64,000 nt of DNA from DASXUX01 sp036504595 (lineage in GTDB: Bacteria; Planctomycetota; SZUA-567; H5-PLA8), in assembly GCA_036504595.1 (NCBI GenBank), contig DASXUX010000053.1, positions 62,001 to 126,000 on the forward strand, in the 5' to 3' direction. The position numbers and the translations under genes are program-made. The notes under the pieces are model-generated. The model searched no databases. It worked only from the letters and a program-made list of their open reading frames with translations, and was not told the origin of the DNA. Within the stretch, counting starts at the first letter, position 1. The number at the start of each line of letters is the position of its first letter. Positions 49,095 to 58,031 of the stretch are shown piece by piece.

Positions 49095-49484
49095 CTACTT
49101 CAAAAACCGGATTGTAATCGGATACCGGTACGACTTGCCATCGGACGCCTGCACCGCCGCGATGATCGGCAGGATCAGGTCCAGGAGGCAGATGATTCCC
49201 AGCAGCACGAAGCCGATGAAGACGAGGCACAGGATGAGCGAGACGACAGCATAGATGAACATTGAAATCTGGAAATTCAGCGACTCCTTGCCTTGTGCGT
49301 CAATGAACGGGTGATCGTTGCGCTTGACCAGCCAGATCACCAAAGGACCGACCCAACTGCCTAAGGAAGCAGCAACCAGTCCGGCCAGAGCGCTCAAATG
49401 GCAGAGCATGCCCCACGTGCGCGCATCCTTTTCGGCTTTATCCAGTCCGCTCGTGGAACCCGTTTCGGGCGTCAAATCGCTCAT
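49095..49484 (-). CDS. DUF4870-family membrane protein
   Basis: The 129-residue protein begins with a short polar region, then K-D-A-R-T-W-G-M-L-C-H-L-S-A-L-A-G. The DUF4870 pattern G-P-L-V-I-W-L-V-K-R-N-D-H-P-F-I-D-A-Q-G-K-E-S-L-N-F-Q follows, with three transmembrane helices in total. AGGAGG lies 10 bases upstream of the ATG. The family is widespread with no known function. It is divergent from tatD. Confidence 0.9.
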   Translation of the reverse strand: MSDLTPETGSTSGLDKAEKDARTWGMLCHLSALAGLVAASLGSWVGPLVIWLVKRNDHPFIDAQGKESLNFQISMFIYAVVSLILCLVFIGFVLLGIICLLDLILPIIAAVQASDGKSYRYPITIRFLK

Positions 49485-49621
49485 AGTCTTTGCCTCCTTA
49501 GTGATTGTGCGCGTCCTTCTATTGCAGAGTTCTGCAAAGTCAACGGGCTTTGCACGACATTAACATTGACACGCTTTCGCCGTCCAATGAGACTCGAATA
49601 TAGGAGGAATGTTCAACAGCA

Positions 49622-50404
49622 ATGCTTATCGATACTCACGCCCACCTGACCTACCCCGACTTCAACAACGACCGCGATGCCATGCTGGCACGAGCGGCTC
49701 ATGCCGGCGTCGGCGGATTTCTCACCGTCGCGACCGTGCAGGAGGAATGGCAGCGCTGCCTCGACCTGGCCGAAGGCAAGCCGGCCGTGCGCGTCGCTCT
49801 TGGCGTTCATCCCAACGAGACCAGCACCTTCACCCCTGAAGTGGCCGCGCAGATGAAAGCTCTGGCGGCCAAGGATCCGCGCGTCGTGGGTATCGGCGAA
49901 ACCGGCCTGGATTTCTTCCGAGAACATTCGCCGCGCGAAAAGCAGCGCGAAGCATTTCAAGCGCACCTCGACATCGCTGCTGAACTGAAAAAGACCTTCA
50001 TCCTGCACTGCCGCGCTGCTGAAACGGAAATGATCGAGATGCTGGCTGGTTTCCGCAAAACCGCCGGCGCCGGTCTCGGCGGAATCTGGCACTGCTTCAC
50101 GTCCACGCCGGAGTTCGCTGCGCGCGCCATGGACCTGGACCTGTACTTCGGCCTCGGTGGAGTCGTCACATACCCGAAAGCCGACAACGTGCGCAAAGCC
50201 GTCGCGACCCTTCCGGCGGACCGGATTCTGCTTGAGACCGACTGCCCGTTCCTCCCCCCGCAAGGCTGGCGCGGCCAACGCAACGAACCGGCGTACCTGG
50301 CCAAGGTTGTTGAAGTCATTGCCGAGGTAAGAAAAACGACTCCGGAAGAGATTTCGAGGATAACGACGGAGAATGCAATTCGCGTACTTGGTACATTTGC
50401 TTAA
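49622..50404 (+). CDS. tatD: TatD-family metal-dependent DNase/hydrolase
   Basis: The 260-residue TIM-barrel hydrolase shows D-T-H-A-H-L (metal site 1), I-G-E-T-G-L-D-F-F, I-L-H-C-R-A-A, W-H-C-F-T-S and I-L-L-E-T-D-C-P-F-L, all typical of TatD enzymes. These are cytoplasmic Mg/Mn-dependent deoxyribonucleases linked to DNA degradation and repair. TAGGAGGA lies upstream of the ATG. The length is usual for the family. It is followed by an MBL hydrolase with a short palindrome between. Confidence 0.9.
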   Translation: MLIDTHAHLTYPDFNNDRDAMLARAAHAGVGGFLTVATVQEEWQRCLDLAEGKPAVRVALGVHPNETSTFTPEVAAQMKALAAKDPRVVGIGETGLDFFREHSPREKQREAFQAHLDIAAELKKTFILHCRAAETEMIEMLAGFRKTAGAGLGGIWHCFTSTPEFAARAMDLDLYFGLGGVVTYPKADNVRKAVATLPADRILLETDCPFLPPQGWRGQRNEPAYLAKVVEVIAEVRKTTPEEISRITTENAIRVLGTFA

Positions 50405-50410
50405 GTAGTA

Positions 50411-50432
50411 GCGCAATCCTCCTGGATTGCGC
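50411..50432. repeat. GCGCAATCC-TCCT-GGATTGCGC hairpin
   Basis: Nine perfect base pairs with a 4-base loop lie directly after the tatD stop. It may work as a terminator or an mRNA-stabilising REP element; no T-run follows. Confidence 0.75.
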
Positions 50433-50461
50433 CGTGTCCTTTACTTTATTGGGGCATCAGA

Positions 50462-51301
50462 ATGACCTTTGGCGACTTCCAAATCCACTTCATCTCCGAC
50501 GGAACTTTCAAGTTAGACGGTGGTGCCATGTTCGGCATCGTTCCCAAGCCATTGTGGACGCGCGAACGGCCCGCGGACGAGCGCAACCGCATCCTCCTCT
50601 CCTGCAATTGCCCCCTGATCCGCACGGGCAAGCACAACATCCTCATCGACTGCGGCATCGGCCGGAAATGGAACGAAAAGCAGCGCGACATCTACGCCAT
50701 CGACGAGCGCCCCTTGCTGATTGAGAACCTCGCCCGCGTGGGCCTTAAGCCCGCCGACATCACGATCCTCGTCCACACACACCTGCACCTCGATCACGCC
50801 GGTTGGAACACGCAGCTTAACGCGTGTGGGGAGCCCGAACCGGTCTTCGTCAACGCGCGGCACTTGGTGGAACGCCGCGAACTCGATGTTGCGCATCATC
50901 CCAACGAACTTCAGCGCGGAACATACTTCTCCTCGAACATCGACCCCATCGACGCCGCCGGCGACTGGGACGTCTTCGACGAAGTCCGCCAAGTCGTTCC
51001 CGGCATTACCATGGTCCGCACGGGCGGCCACACCGCCGGCCACTGCGCGGTGCGAATCGAATCCGGCGATCAGAAAGCCATCTTCCTCGGCGAAGTGATG
51101 CCCACGACCGGTCACCGCCACCTGCCCTGGATCATGGCCTATGACCTTTTCCCGCTCGAAATGCTCGAAATCAAGCGCACGCTGCTAAAGGAGGCCGTCG
51201 AGCAGAAAACGCTGCTGCTCCTCAACCACGATCCCACCGCCTTCGCCGTTCGCTTGCGCAGCGCCAGCGGCGACAAACTCGAAGCCGTTAAAGAGTACTG
51301 A
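50462..51301 (+). CDS. MBL-fold metallo-hydrolase (AHL-lactonase/alkaline-type)
   Basis: The 279-residue protein contains the zinc motif H-T-H-L-H-L-D-H-A-G (about 101-110), G-G-H-T-A-G-H-C, F-L-G-E-V-M-P-T and L-L-L-N-H-D-P, in the order seen in N-acyl-homoserine-lactonase-like and related hydrolases. The start gives M-T-F-G-D-F-Q-I-H-F-I-S-D-G-T. It is probably cytoplasmic. Whether it is a quorum-quenching lactonase or another esterase cannot be judged here. Confidence 0.85.
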   Translation: MTFGDFQIHFISDGTFKLDGGAMFGIVPKPLWTRERPADERNRILLSCNCPLIRTGKHNILIDCGIGRKWNEKQRDIYAIDERPLLIENLARVGLKPADITILVHTHLHLDHAGWNTQLNACGEPEPVFVNARHLVERRELDVAHHPNELQRGTYFSSNIDPIDAAGDWDVFDEVRQVVPGITMVRTGGHTAGHCAVRIESGDQKAIFLGEVMPTTGHRHLPWIMAYDLFPLEMLEIKRTLLKEAVEQKTLLLLNHDPTAFAVRLRSASGDKLEAVKEY

Positions 51302-51450
51302 CGCAAGAGGCTCGGGTTCCTAACCTTGCGAGTGCTCCAGGCAGAACTCTGCGCGCACCCCACATCTGCAATCCGCCGGCGCCGCCACCGGTGTAAGTAA
51401 TTGGAGCAACTTTTCGCCCGGCGGCGAGTCTCCAGGAGGCAGAGCAGGCA

Positions 51451-52854
51451 ATGAACCTCGGCGAACCCAATCCGGCACCAGAAACGAAATCTAACGGCAG
51501 CACGCGGCGCGAGTTCATCGGGACCGCGGCCGCCGGAGTGGCGCTGGCCAGCGCAATTGCGGCGCGCAGCTACGCGGCGACGGACAACACAATCCAGATC
51601 GCGCTGATCGGCTGCGGCGGGCGCGGTGCGGGTGCGGCCCTGAACGCCATGAACGCCAAGAATGCGCCCGTGAAATTGGTGGCGATGGCCGACGTTTTTC
51701 CCGCCAAGCTGCAGAATGCTTACAACGGCATTACCAAGCAACGCAAAGATCAGGTTGACGTGCCGGAGAACCGCCAGTTCATCGGCTTTGACGCCTACAA
51801 GAAAGCGATGGATTGCCTGCGCCCCGGCGATATCGCGATCCTGACGACACCGCCCGCGTTCCGCTGGCCGCACTTTACGTATGCCATCGAGAAGGGCCTG
51901 AACGTCTTCATGGAGAAGCCGATCGCGGTCGATGCGCCCAGCACGCGGCGCATGATCGCGCTCGCCGACGCGGCGAAGCAAAAGAATCTGAAAGTCGGGG
52001 TTGGCCTGATGTGCCGGCACTGCGTCGTCCGGCAGGAGCTTCTTGAACGCATCCAAGACGGCGCAATCGGCGAGATCGTCGCGGCGCGATCGTACCGCAT
52101 GCACGGCCCGGGCGGGTACTTTGCGTCGAAGCCGAAACCGCAAGGAATCAGCGACCTGATGTACCAGGTGCAGCGCTTCCACAGCTTCCTGTGGGCCAGC
52201 GGCGGATGCTTCAGCGATTTCTACATCCACAACATCGATGAAGTCTGCTGGGCGAAGGGTTCCTGGCCGGTCAAAGCTCACGGCAGCGGCGGCCGGCATT
52301 ACCGCGAAGACAATGTCGATCAGAATTTCGACACGTACACCGTCGAGTACACCTTCGCGGACGGCGCACCGTTCTTCTACGAAGGCCGCTGCATCACCGG
52401 CGCCAATCCGTTGATGGGCGTCTGGCTGCACGGTTCCAAGCGCGCGGCGAAGATGTCCGGTTCGGGTCACACGCCGGCCGGTTCCTGCATCTTCAAGGAT
52501 CAGGACACCAGTAACACGGCGGACCTGAAGTGGTCCTGGAAGAAGGGAACGAAAGAGCCCAACCCGTACGACCGCGAATGGGTGGACTTGATCGACGCGA
52601 TCATCAATAACAAGCCGTACAACGAGGTCGAACGCGGCGCGATGGCCAGCCTGGTCACCGCGATGGGCCGCAAAGCGTCGCACATTTGCCAAGTCGTGAC
52701 GCTAGAGGACATGCTGAAAGACGAACACGAGTTCGCACCGGACGTTGACAAGTTCGCCGAGAACTCTCCCGCCCCGCTGAAGGCCGACGCCGACGGCAAG
52801 TATCCGATCCCAACGCCGGGCATGGGGCGGAAGGAGTATTCGACGGAAGCGTAG
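51451..52854 (+). CDS. Tat-exported Gfo/Idh/MocA-family oxidoreductase
   Basis: The 467-residue protein has a Tat signal with an extended N-region (S-T-R-R-E-F-I-G-T-A-A-A-G, about 17-29). The Rossmann motif is L-I-G-C-G-G-R-G-A-G-A, and catalytic E-K-P is in V-F-M-E-K-P-I-A-V-D-A. The C-terminal domain has Y-H-H-like I-H-N-I-D-E-V-C-W and W-V-D-L-I-D-A-I. Such Tat-exported family members are numerous in planctomycetes and likely oxidise sugars or sugar acids in the periplasm. GGAGG occurs 16 bases upstream. Confidence 0.9.
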   Translation: MNLGEPNPAPETKSNGSTRREFIGTAAAGVALASAIAARSYAATDNTIQIALIGCGGRGAGAALNAMNAKNAPVKLVAMADVFPAKLQNAYNGITKQRKDQVDVPENRQFIGFDAYKKAMDCLRPGDIAILTTPPAFRWPHFTYAIEKGLNVFMEKPIAVDAPSTRRMIALADAAKQKNLKVGVGLMCRHCVVRQELLERIQDGAIGEIVAARSYRMHGPGGYFASKPKPQGISDLMYQVQRFHSFLWASGGCFSDFYIHNIDEVCWAKGSWPVKAHGSGGRHYREDNVDQNFDTYTVEYTFADGAPFFYEGRCITGANPLMGVWLHGSKRAAKMSGSGHTPAGSCIFKDQDTSNTADLKWSWKKGTKEPNPYDREWVDLIDAIINNKPYNEVERGAMASLVTAMGRKASHICQVVTLEDMLKDEHEFAPDVDKFAENSPAPLKADADGKYPIPTPGMGRKEYSTEA

Positions 52855-52913
52855 GCTGGTGAGTTGTGAGTGATGGAAGTATTGATCTTCTTGAGGAAAG
52901 GAGGGTTCTATCT

Positions 52914-53606
52914 ATGCGAAGCAAGGTGGTGGCAATCCTGTCACCGCTCGTCGCAGTTGCGATGTTTACCGCGTCGCCGCTGCTCGCTGGGCAAAGCGGT
53001 CCGGCGATCGGCTCCGTCGCCCCGCCGCTCAACGGATCTGCATGGGTCACGTCCGACGGCAAGGCGCCGGACTTGAGAGGCAAGGTTCTGCTGGTCTATT
53101 TTTGGTTTGTGAGGTGACCCGGCTGTACACAAACCGCTCCGATGATGAAGGCTTTGGCCGACAAGTATGGTAAGGACGGCCTGCTCATCGTGGCGCCTGC
53201 ACCGGAGGTGGAGGCAGCGGTCAAGCAGTACAAGACAGCAAAAGGCATCGAGTTCCCCATGCTGGCCGGCGCGGACTCGACGATTGAAGCGTACAAGATC
53301 TCCGGCTATCCGTTCCTGGTGCTCGTCGGAAAGGATCGCAAGATCCTCTGGCGCGGGAACTTCAGGAATGAGGAACTGGAGCCGGCAATCGTGGCGGCGC
53401 TCAAAGCGCCTGCACCCGACGCAGGCAAGGCCGACGCGAAAGCCGACGCCAAACCGGCGGAGACAAAGGTGTTCGTCCTGAAAGACGGCACGAAGGTCAT
53501 TGCGTCCAAGGTCATCGAGTCTCCGGATCAATACACTATCAAAGACGAGTTCGGGAAGTTCCGCACCATCGATAAGTCCGAAGTGAAAGAAGTCAAGACT
53601 GAGTAG
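52914..53606 (+). CDS. Candidate selenoprotein: secreted thioredoxin-like protein with U-P-G-C
   Basis: From the ATG at 52914 (AAAGGAGGG upstream) the frame gives a signal peptide (M-R-S-K-V-V-A-I-L-S... L-L-A-G), then G-S-V-A-P-P-L and G-K-V-L-L-V-Y-F-W-F-V-R. An in-frame TGA (53115-53117) follows, then P-G-C-T-Q-T-A-P-M-M-K-A-L-A-D-K-Y. This is precisely where thioredoxin-like TlpA/redoxin proteins have the first Cys of C-x-x-C, so reading UGA as selenocysteine gives U68-P-G-C71. The frame continues uninterrupted through the rest of the fold (I-S-G-Y-P-F-L-V-L-V-G-K-D, cis-Pro) and a C-terminal domain (D-G-T-K-V-I-A...), 230 residues in total. A point mutation or read error is the alternative. 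Confidence 0.75.
53115..53117 (+). other. In-frame UGA, proposed selenocysteine codon
   Basis: It replaces the first cysteine codon of a thioredoxin-type redox motif. Downstream I can draw only a weak stem (CGG 53120-53122 with CCG 53134-53136), so the SECIS element is not confirmed by eye. Confidence 0.6.
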
Positions 53607-53628
53607 TGCTGCAAGCGATATATGGTGT

Positions 53629-53660
53629 ACCACGGACCGGGGCTGTTTCCGGTCCGTGCG
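53629..53660. repeat. GGACCGGGGC...CCGGTCC palindrome (copy 2)
   Basis: CACGGACCGG (53631-53640) and CCGGTCCGTG (53649-53658) are perfect arms around GGCTGTTT, the same loop as at 38728-38763. It lies between convergent stop codons. Confidence 0.9.
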
Positions 53661-53685
53661 CCTTCTTTACGTCCATCTCACGTCA

Positions 53686-54975
53686 TCAATGACTCAACCC
53701 TGATAATTTCTTCTCCCAGTCCGCTAGCACAATCGTCTCGCCCGTCACACGCGCTTCTTCGGCCGCGAAGCCGATGATGTGGCTGTGCACGGTCGAATCG
53801 ATGCTCGCTGCGAGCGGTGCGCCGGCAGGAGCGGACATTTCATCGTAGAGAGCTTTCACGAGGCCCGGATCGCCGCCGCCGTGGAGTTCGTAGCCGCCGT
53901 CTTCCGCTTGCACGCTGATGCGTTGCGGCTGGCTTTCATGGGGGAACAAAATCAGGTTTGCGCCGAAGTGCTTCAGGTAAGTCTCGCCGCCTTTGAGCAC
54001 GCCCTTGGTGCCGTAGACTTCGATGTGGCGGCCGTGTTCGAACGCAGTCATCGTGAACGTGCCGGCGATCCCGCCTTCGAACTCCATCGCCAGGACCTGC
54101 CGGTCCACCGCGTCGTTGTCGCAGCGGAACGCGCAGCGACCCCATGGGCTCGTGCGCAGCCATTCGACAATTTCCTGTTCGCTAGCCTCTTTGGCGCGGT
54201 CGTACACCATCGTCAGCCACGGAAAGCGCATATCGGTGCTGTAGCGCAGCGCGTAGTACGGGCAGGTTTTCGCGACGGGGCAGTCGTCCGTGCAGCGAGC
54301 GGGTGCGCCGGTCGGAGCGTTCTCCTTTTTGAAGAACCCGAGCGAACCGAAACTGGAGAGGCGCACGCAGCGGCGACCGACGAGCCAGTGAACAATGTCC
54401 GTGTCATGGCAGCATTTCGAGATGATCATTGGTGAGGCTTTGCCGGTGACCGACCAGTGGCCGCGCACGAACGAATGGCACTGATGCCACGGATCGACGC
54501 CTTCGTTGGCCTGAATGCCCGTGATATCGCCCAGCGCGCCAGACTGGATGATCTCCTTGATCTTGCGGTAAAACGCCGCGAACCGGAGCACGAAGCAGAC
54601 CATCACGCGCCGGTTAGCTCTATTTGCGAGGCGCTGAATTTCGAGAACTTGCTCAGGCCGCGTCGAGATCGGTTTTTCTAGCAGCACGTTGTAGCCCAGC
54701 TTGAGCGCCGCGCAGCAATTCCCATAATGCGCGTTGTCCTGCGTTGCGATAATCACAACGTCAGCGAGCTTTCCCGCTGCCAACATCGCTTCGGCACTGT
54801 CAAAGCCTCGGAACTGCGGATTGCCAGAGAAACCGCGGATTTTCTCCACGCGCTGCGGCATCGGGTCGGAACCCGCCACGATGCGGAATTGCTCCGGCCG
54901 CGTAGACATCAATTGCGTGTACGTCTGCGCGCGCGCGCCGCAGCCAATGCAGGCGATAGTAAGCGGGGTGGACAT
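53686..54975 (-). CDS. Cytoplasmic Gfo/Idh/MocA-family oxidoreductase with Cys cluster
   Basis: The 429-residue protein has no export signal. The Rossmann motif is I-A-C-I-G-C-G-A-R-A-Q, the catalytic lysine is in V-L-L-E-K-P-I-S-T, and the C-terminal part has H-D-T-D-I-V-H-W-L. In the second domain it carries R-C-T-D-D-C-P-V-A-K-T-C-P-Y-Y-A, a short cysteine-rich segment known from a subgroup of these enzymes, possibly metal-binding. It likely oxidises a sugar derivative with NAD(P). AAGGAG lies upstream of the ATG. It is divergent from glnS. Confidence 0.9.
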   Translation of the reverse strand: MSTPLTIACIGCGARAQTYTQLMSTRPEQFRIVAGSDPMPQRVEKIRGFSGNPQFRGFDSAEAMLAAGKLADVVIIATQDNAHYGNCCAALKLGYNVLLEKPISTRPEQVLEIQRLANRANRRVMVCFVLRFAAFYRKIKEIIQSGALGDITGIQANEGVDPWHQCHSFVRGHWSVTGKASPMIISKCCHDTDIVHWLVGRRCVRLSSFGSLGFFKKENAPTGAPARCTDDCPVAKTCPYYALRYSTDMRFPWLTMVYDRAKEASEQEIVEWLRTSPWGRCAFRCDNDAVDRQVLAMEFEGGIAGTFTMTAFEHGRHIEVYGTKGVLKGGETYLKHFGANLILFPHESQPQRISVQAEDGGYELHGGGDPGLVKALYDEMSAPAGAPLAASIDSTVHSHIIGFAAEEARVTGETIVLADWEKKLSGLSH

Positions 54976-55153
54976 GGCTGAAGGCTCCTTGCTGATTTGG
55001 TCACGACGCTACCGCAGCGCCCCAAGGGGTCAAGCGGCAGCCGCGTGACGAGTGGAATGGACACCAGACGACCAGACACCAGTTGCTACAGCGCCCCTTT
55101 TCCTATACAAAAAACTTAGCGTAGTGAGGCTTCTTAGAGGTAAATTCACGCAT

Positions 55154-56869
55154 ATGGCCGACATACCTGCACGAATCGATTTCATCCGAGCGATCATCAA
55201 CGAAGACAATGCGAGCGGGAAGCATCAGGGGCGCGTGCAGACGCGCTTCCCGCCGGAACCGAACGGGTATCTCCACATCGGGCACGCCAAGTCGATCTGT
55301 CTGAACTTCGGGATCGCTCAAGATTACGGCGGCAAAACCAACCTGCGCTTCGACGACACCAATCCGAGCAAGGAAGAGCAGGAGTATGTCGATTCGATCA
55401 AGGACGACGTGCGCTGGCTGGGCTTCGACTGGGAAGACCGTCTCTTTTTCGCGTCCGATTACTTCCAACAAATCCACGACTACGCCGTGCAGCTTATCGA
55501 GAAAGGCAAGGCATACGTCTGCGACTTGACGCCCGAACAGCTCAGCGAATACCGCGGCACCGGCGAACAAATCCGCCAAGGCGACAAGATCGTCTCGCTG
55601 CCCGGGCGCGACAGCCCATACCGCAACCGCACGGTCGCTGAGAATCTCGATCTATTCAAACGCATGCGCGCCGGGGAATTCCCCGACGGAACCAAGACGC
55701 TGCGCGCCAAAATCGACATGGCTCACCCGAACATCTACATGCGCGATCCGGTGATGTACCGCATCATGCGCGCGCATCATCACCGCACCGGCGATACGTG
55801 GTGCATCTATCCGACGTACGACTGGACGCACGGGCTGTGCGATTCGATCGAACGGATTACCCATTCGATCTGCACGCTTGAATTCGAAATCCACCGCCCG
55901 TTGTACGACTGGTTCCTCATTGAACTCGGCGTGTTCCGGCCGCAGCAGATTGAATTCGCGCGCCTGAACCTGACGTACACAGTGCTCAGCAAGCGCTATC
56001 TGCTGGAGCTGGTCACGCAGAATCTTGTGCGCGGCTGGGACGATCCGCGCATGCCGACGATCAGCGGGCTGCGGCGCCGCGGCTACACGCCCGAAGCGAT
56101 CCGCAATTTCTGCAAGACGATTGGCGTCTCGAAGACCGAAAGCACCATCGACGTTCAGTTGCTGGAATATTTCGTGCGCGAGGACCTCAACAAGCGCTGT
56201 GCGCGCGTCATGGGCGTGGTGCGGCCTATCAAGTTGGTGATCGAGAACTATCCTGAAGGTCAGGTCGAAGAGTTCGACGCGGTCAACAATCCGGAAGACC
56301 CCAGCGCCGGCACGCGGAAAATTCCATTCTCGCGCGAACTGTATATCGAGCAGGACGACTTCATGGAAACCCCGCCGAAGGATTTCTTCCGCCTTGCGCC
56401 GGGCCGCGAAGTGCGCCTTCGCTATGCGTATTTCATCAAGTGCAAGGAAGTGAAGAAGGACGCGGCTGGCAAGCCCGTTGAGCTGATCTGTACGTACGAC
56501 CCAGCCACGCGCGGCGGCGATTCGCCCGACAAGCGCAAGGTGAAAGCGACGCTGCACTGGGTCTCGGCGAAACACTCGATTCCTGCTGAAGTGCGCGTAT
56601 ACAATTATCTCTTCAGCAAGGAAAACCCGTACGACGTTCCCGCGGGCGGCAGCTACAAGGACAATTTGAATCCGAACTCGCTGGAGGTACTCAGCGCGCA
56701 GCTTGAACGGAGCTTGAAAGGCGCGGCCGTCGGCAGCCGCTACCAGTTCGAGCGCATCGGCTACTTCAACGTCGATAAGGATTCGAGCGGCGAGCGACTA
56801 GTTTTTAATCGTACGGTGACGCTGAAGGATGCGTGGGCGAAACTCAAAAAAGTAGCCAGTAGCCAGTAG
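55154..56869 (+). CDS. glnS: Glutaminyl-tRNA synthetase
   Basis: The 571-residue class I synthetase attaches glutamine to its tRNA. The HIGH motif is in P-P-E-P-N-G-Y-L-H-I-G-H-A-K-S, the Glu/Gln-specific region has R-F-D-D-T-N-P, and the KMSKS-like motif is V-L-S-K-R. The two C-terminal beta-barrels are complete. Its presence suggests the organism charges tRNA-Gln directly, at least in part. The start at M-A-D-I-P-A-R-I is preferred because the conserved domain begins there; a GAGGT lies 12 bases upstream. The last residues (V-A-S-S-Q) and stop are encoded by a word repeat. Confidence 0.95.
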   Translation: MADIPARIDFIRAIINEDNASGKHQGRVQTRFPPEPNGYLHIGHAKSICLNFGIAQDYGGKTNLRFDDTNPSKEEQEYVDSIKDDVRWLGFDWEDRLFFASDYFQQIHDYAVQLIEKGKAYVCDLTPEQLSEYRGTGEQIRQGDKIVSLPGRDSPYRNRTVAENLDLFKRMRAGEFPDGTKTLRAKIDMAHPNIYMRDPVMYRIMRAHHHRTGDTWCIYPTYDWTHGLCDSIERITHSICTLEFEIHRPLYDWFLIELGVFRPQQIEFARLNLTYTVLSKRYLLELVTQNLVRGWDDPRMPTISGLRRRGYTPEAIRNFCKTIGVSKTESTIDVQLLEYFVREDLNKRCARVMGVVRPIKLVIENYPEGQVEEFDAVNNPEDPSAGTRKIPFSRELYIEQDDFMETPPKDFFRLAPGREVRLRYAYFIKCKEVKKDAAGKPVELICTYDPATRGGDSPDKRKVKATLHWVSAKHSIPAEVRVYNYLFSKENPYDVPAGGSYKDNLNPNSLEVLSAQLERSLKGAAVGSRYQFERIGYFNVDKDSSGERLVFNRTVTLKDAWAKLKKVASSQ

Positions 56870-57003
56870 CCAGCATGCAGTAGTTCGCACAACCGGTGTT
56901 CGCGGGCATCTGCCATTCGCAAAAGTGAATGGACGCTCGTATATTGGTTGTAGCGACCGAGCGACGGAGCTGCTGACTACTGAATACTGGCTACTGACTA
57001 CCT
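56853..57003. repeat. AGTAGCCAGTAGCCAG inverted words
   Basis: GTAGCCAGTAGCCAGTAGCC words at 56853-56885 are complementary to GACTACTGAATACTGGC and CTACTGACTACC words at 56965-57001. The left arm forms the 3' end of glnS and the right arm abuts the next start codon. Confidence 0.85.
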
Positions 57004-57004
57004 G

Positions 57005-57859
57005 ATGTTAGAACGAACCTTCATCCACATCCCCGGCGTGGGACCGAAGCGCGAGCAGCGCATCTGGCATGACGGCATTCTGTGCTGGGACGACATGCTC
57101 AAGGACCGCGACCTGTTCGACGATGGCCCTCCGGCGCCGCTCGAACAGGAGATCACGCTCTCCCGCAGCAAACTGGCCGACGGCGACGCGCGCTGGTTCG
57201 AGCAACGCCTGGGCGCGGGCCACGCGTGGCGCCTGGCGCCGGACTTCGACGACGGCCGTATCGCATACCTCGATATCGAAACCGACGGCAGCACGGGCAC
57301 CGAGTTGCGCGATGGCCAGGACGCTCCCGGCGGCACAACCGTGTGCGCGGTTTGGGACGGCGTCAAGGCCAAGGTCTTCCTGCGCGATCGGGATCTGCAT
57401 CTGATCCCGGAATATTTGCAGCAGTACAAAGTGCTCTGCACCTTCAACGGAAAGGCCTTCGATATCCCCTATCTCGAAGGCCGCTTCGGCAAGGACTTCT
57501 TCCCTGGCGCGCATCTGGACCTTCGCCCCATTACCGCCGCGGTCGGATTGAAAGGCGGACTCAAGCGCATCGAGACGCAGCTCGGCATCCTGCGCCCCGA
57601 AAACATTCGCCGCTACACTGGCTACGACGCTGTGAAGCTTTGGGGCGCGTACCGTCGCGGCCGCAAAGACGCACTCGAACCGCTCGCGCGCTACAATCTC
57701 GCCGATGCGGTCAACCTGCAGAGCCTGCTGCGCGTGGCCTACAACTGGGCCGTCGCGCACGACGAACTCCCCTTCCGCCGCTTCGATCAGGTTCAGACCG
57801 ACAACGTTCACGCCGCGACTGAAAGCGCGATCAAGGAACTGATGACGGCAGTGCTGTAG
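57005..57859 (+). CDS. YprB-type RNase-H-like exonuclease domain protein
   Basis: The 284-residue protein starts H-I-P-G-V-G-P-K-R-E, a helix-hairpin-like opening. The 3'-5' exonuclease-like domain of the ribonuclease-H-2 family follows with Y-L-D-I-E-T-D-G (DxE), L-C-T-F-N-G-K-A-F-D-I-P-Y-L (D) and Y-N-L-A-D-A-V-N-L (D-x). All acidic ligands are present. It is probably a cytoplasmic DnaQ-like nuclease in DNA repair or RNA processing. It follows glnS with only a repeat between. Confidence 0.8.
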   Translation: MLERTFIHIPGVGPKREQRIWHDGILCWDDMLKDRDLFDDGPPAPLEQEITLSRSKLADGDARWFEQRLGAGHAWRLAPDFDDGRIAYLDIETDGSTGTELRDGQDAPGGTTVCAVWDGVKAKVFLRDRDLHLIPEYLQQYKVLCTFNGKAFDIPYLEGRFGKDFFPGAHLDLRPITAAVGLKGGLKRIETQLGILRPENIRRYTGYDAVKLWGAYRRGRKDALEPLARYNLADAVNLQSLLRVAYNWAVAHDELPFRRFDQVQTDNVHAATESAIKELMTAVL

Positions 57860-57975
57860 GTGGCACGCACGTGACCGACGCGTCTCTTGGCGCCGGTCTC
57901 GTGCGTGCGGCAGGAGGGAAATCGCACCCTTGAGTTCGCGCCAAAAGCCGGCGCGAACGCAAGCGTGCCACCTCT
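57858..57975. repeat. GGTGGCACGC...GCGTGCCACC nested palindrome
   Basis: GGTGGCACGC at the left and GCGTGCCACC at the right are outer arms. Inside, TTGAGTTCGCGCC and GGCGCGAACGCAAGC pair, and GTGACCGACGCGTC words occur. It belongs to the same family as 9075-9122. It overlaps the TTG-started extension of the aminotransferase gene, a reason to reject that start. Confidence 0.85.
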
Positions 57976-58031
57976 TGCTTTTGAGTTTGCTGCGCGCATG
58001 TTGTATAGTTCCAAGATCGTTCTTGGGAAAA

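Noticed and set aside
51139..52692. Long open frame antisense to the Gfo/Idh gene
   Set aside because: Composition follows the high-GC third-position shadow of the real gene; no motif or ribosome binding site. The same applies to other long antisense frames, for example 51-1379, 16981-18729, 33678-35510 and 38838-40349.
53115..53117. Ordinary nonsense mutation creating a pseudogene
   Set aside because: Not excluded, but the TGA falls exactly at the redox-Cys codon, no other damage is seen in the gene, and a second Sec-type UGA is present in the window; selenocysteine is the better explanation.
57930..58031. N-terminal extension of the branched-chain aminotransferase from a TTG
   Set aside because: It is encoded by the palindromic repeat at 57858-57975 and is absent from the family; the ATG at 58032 fits better.
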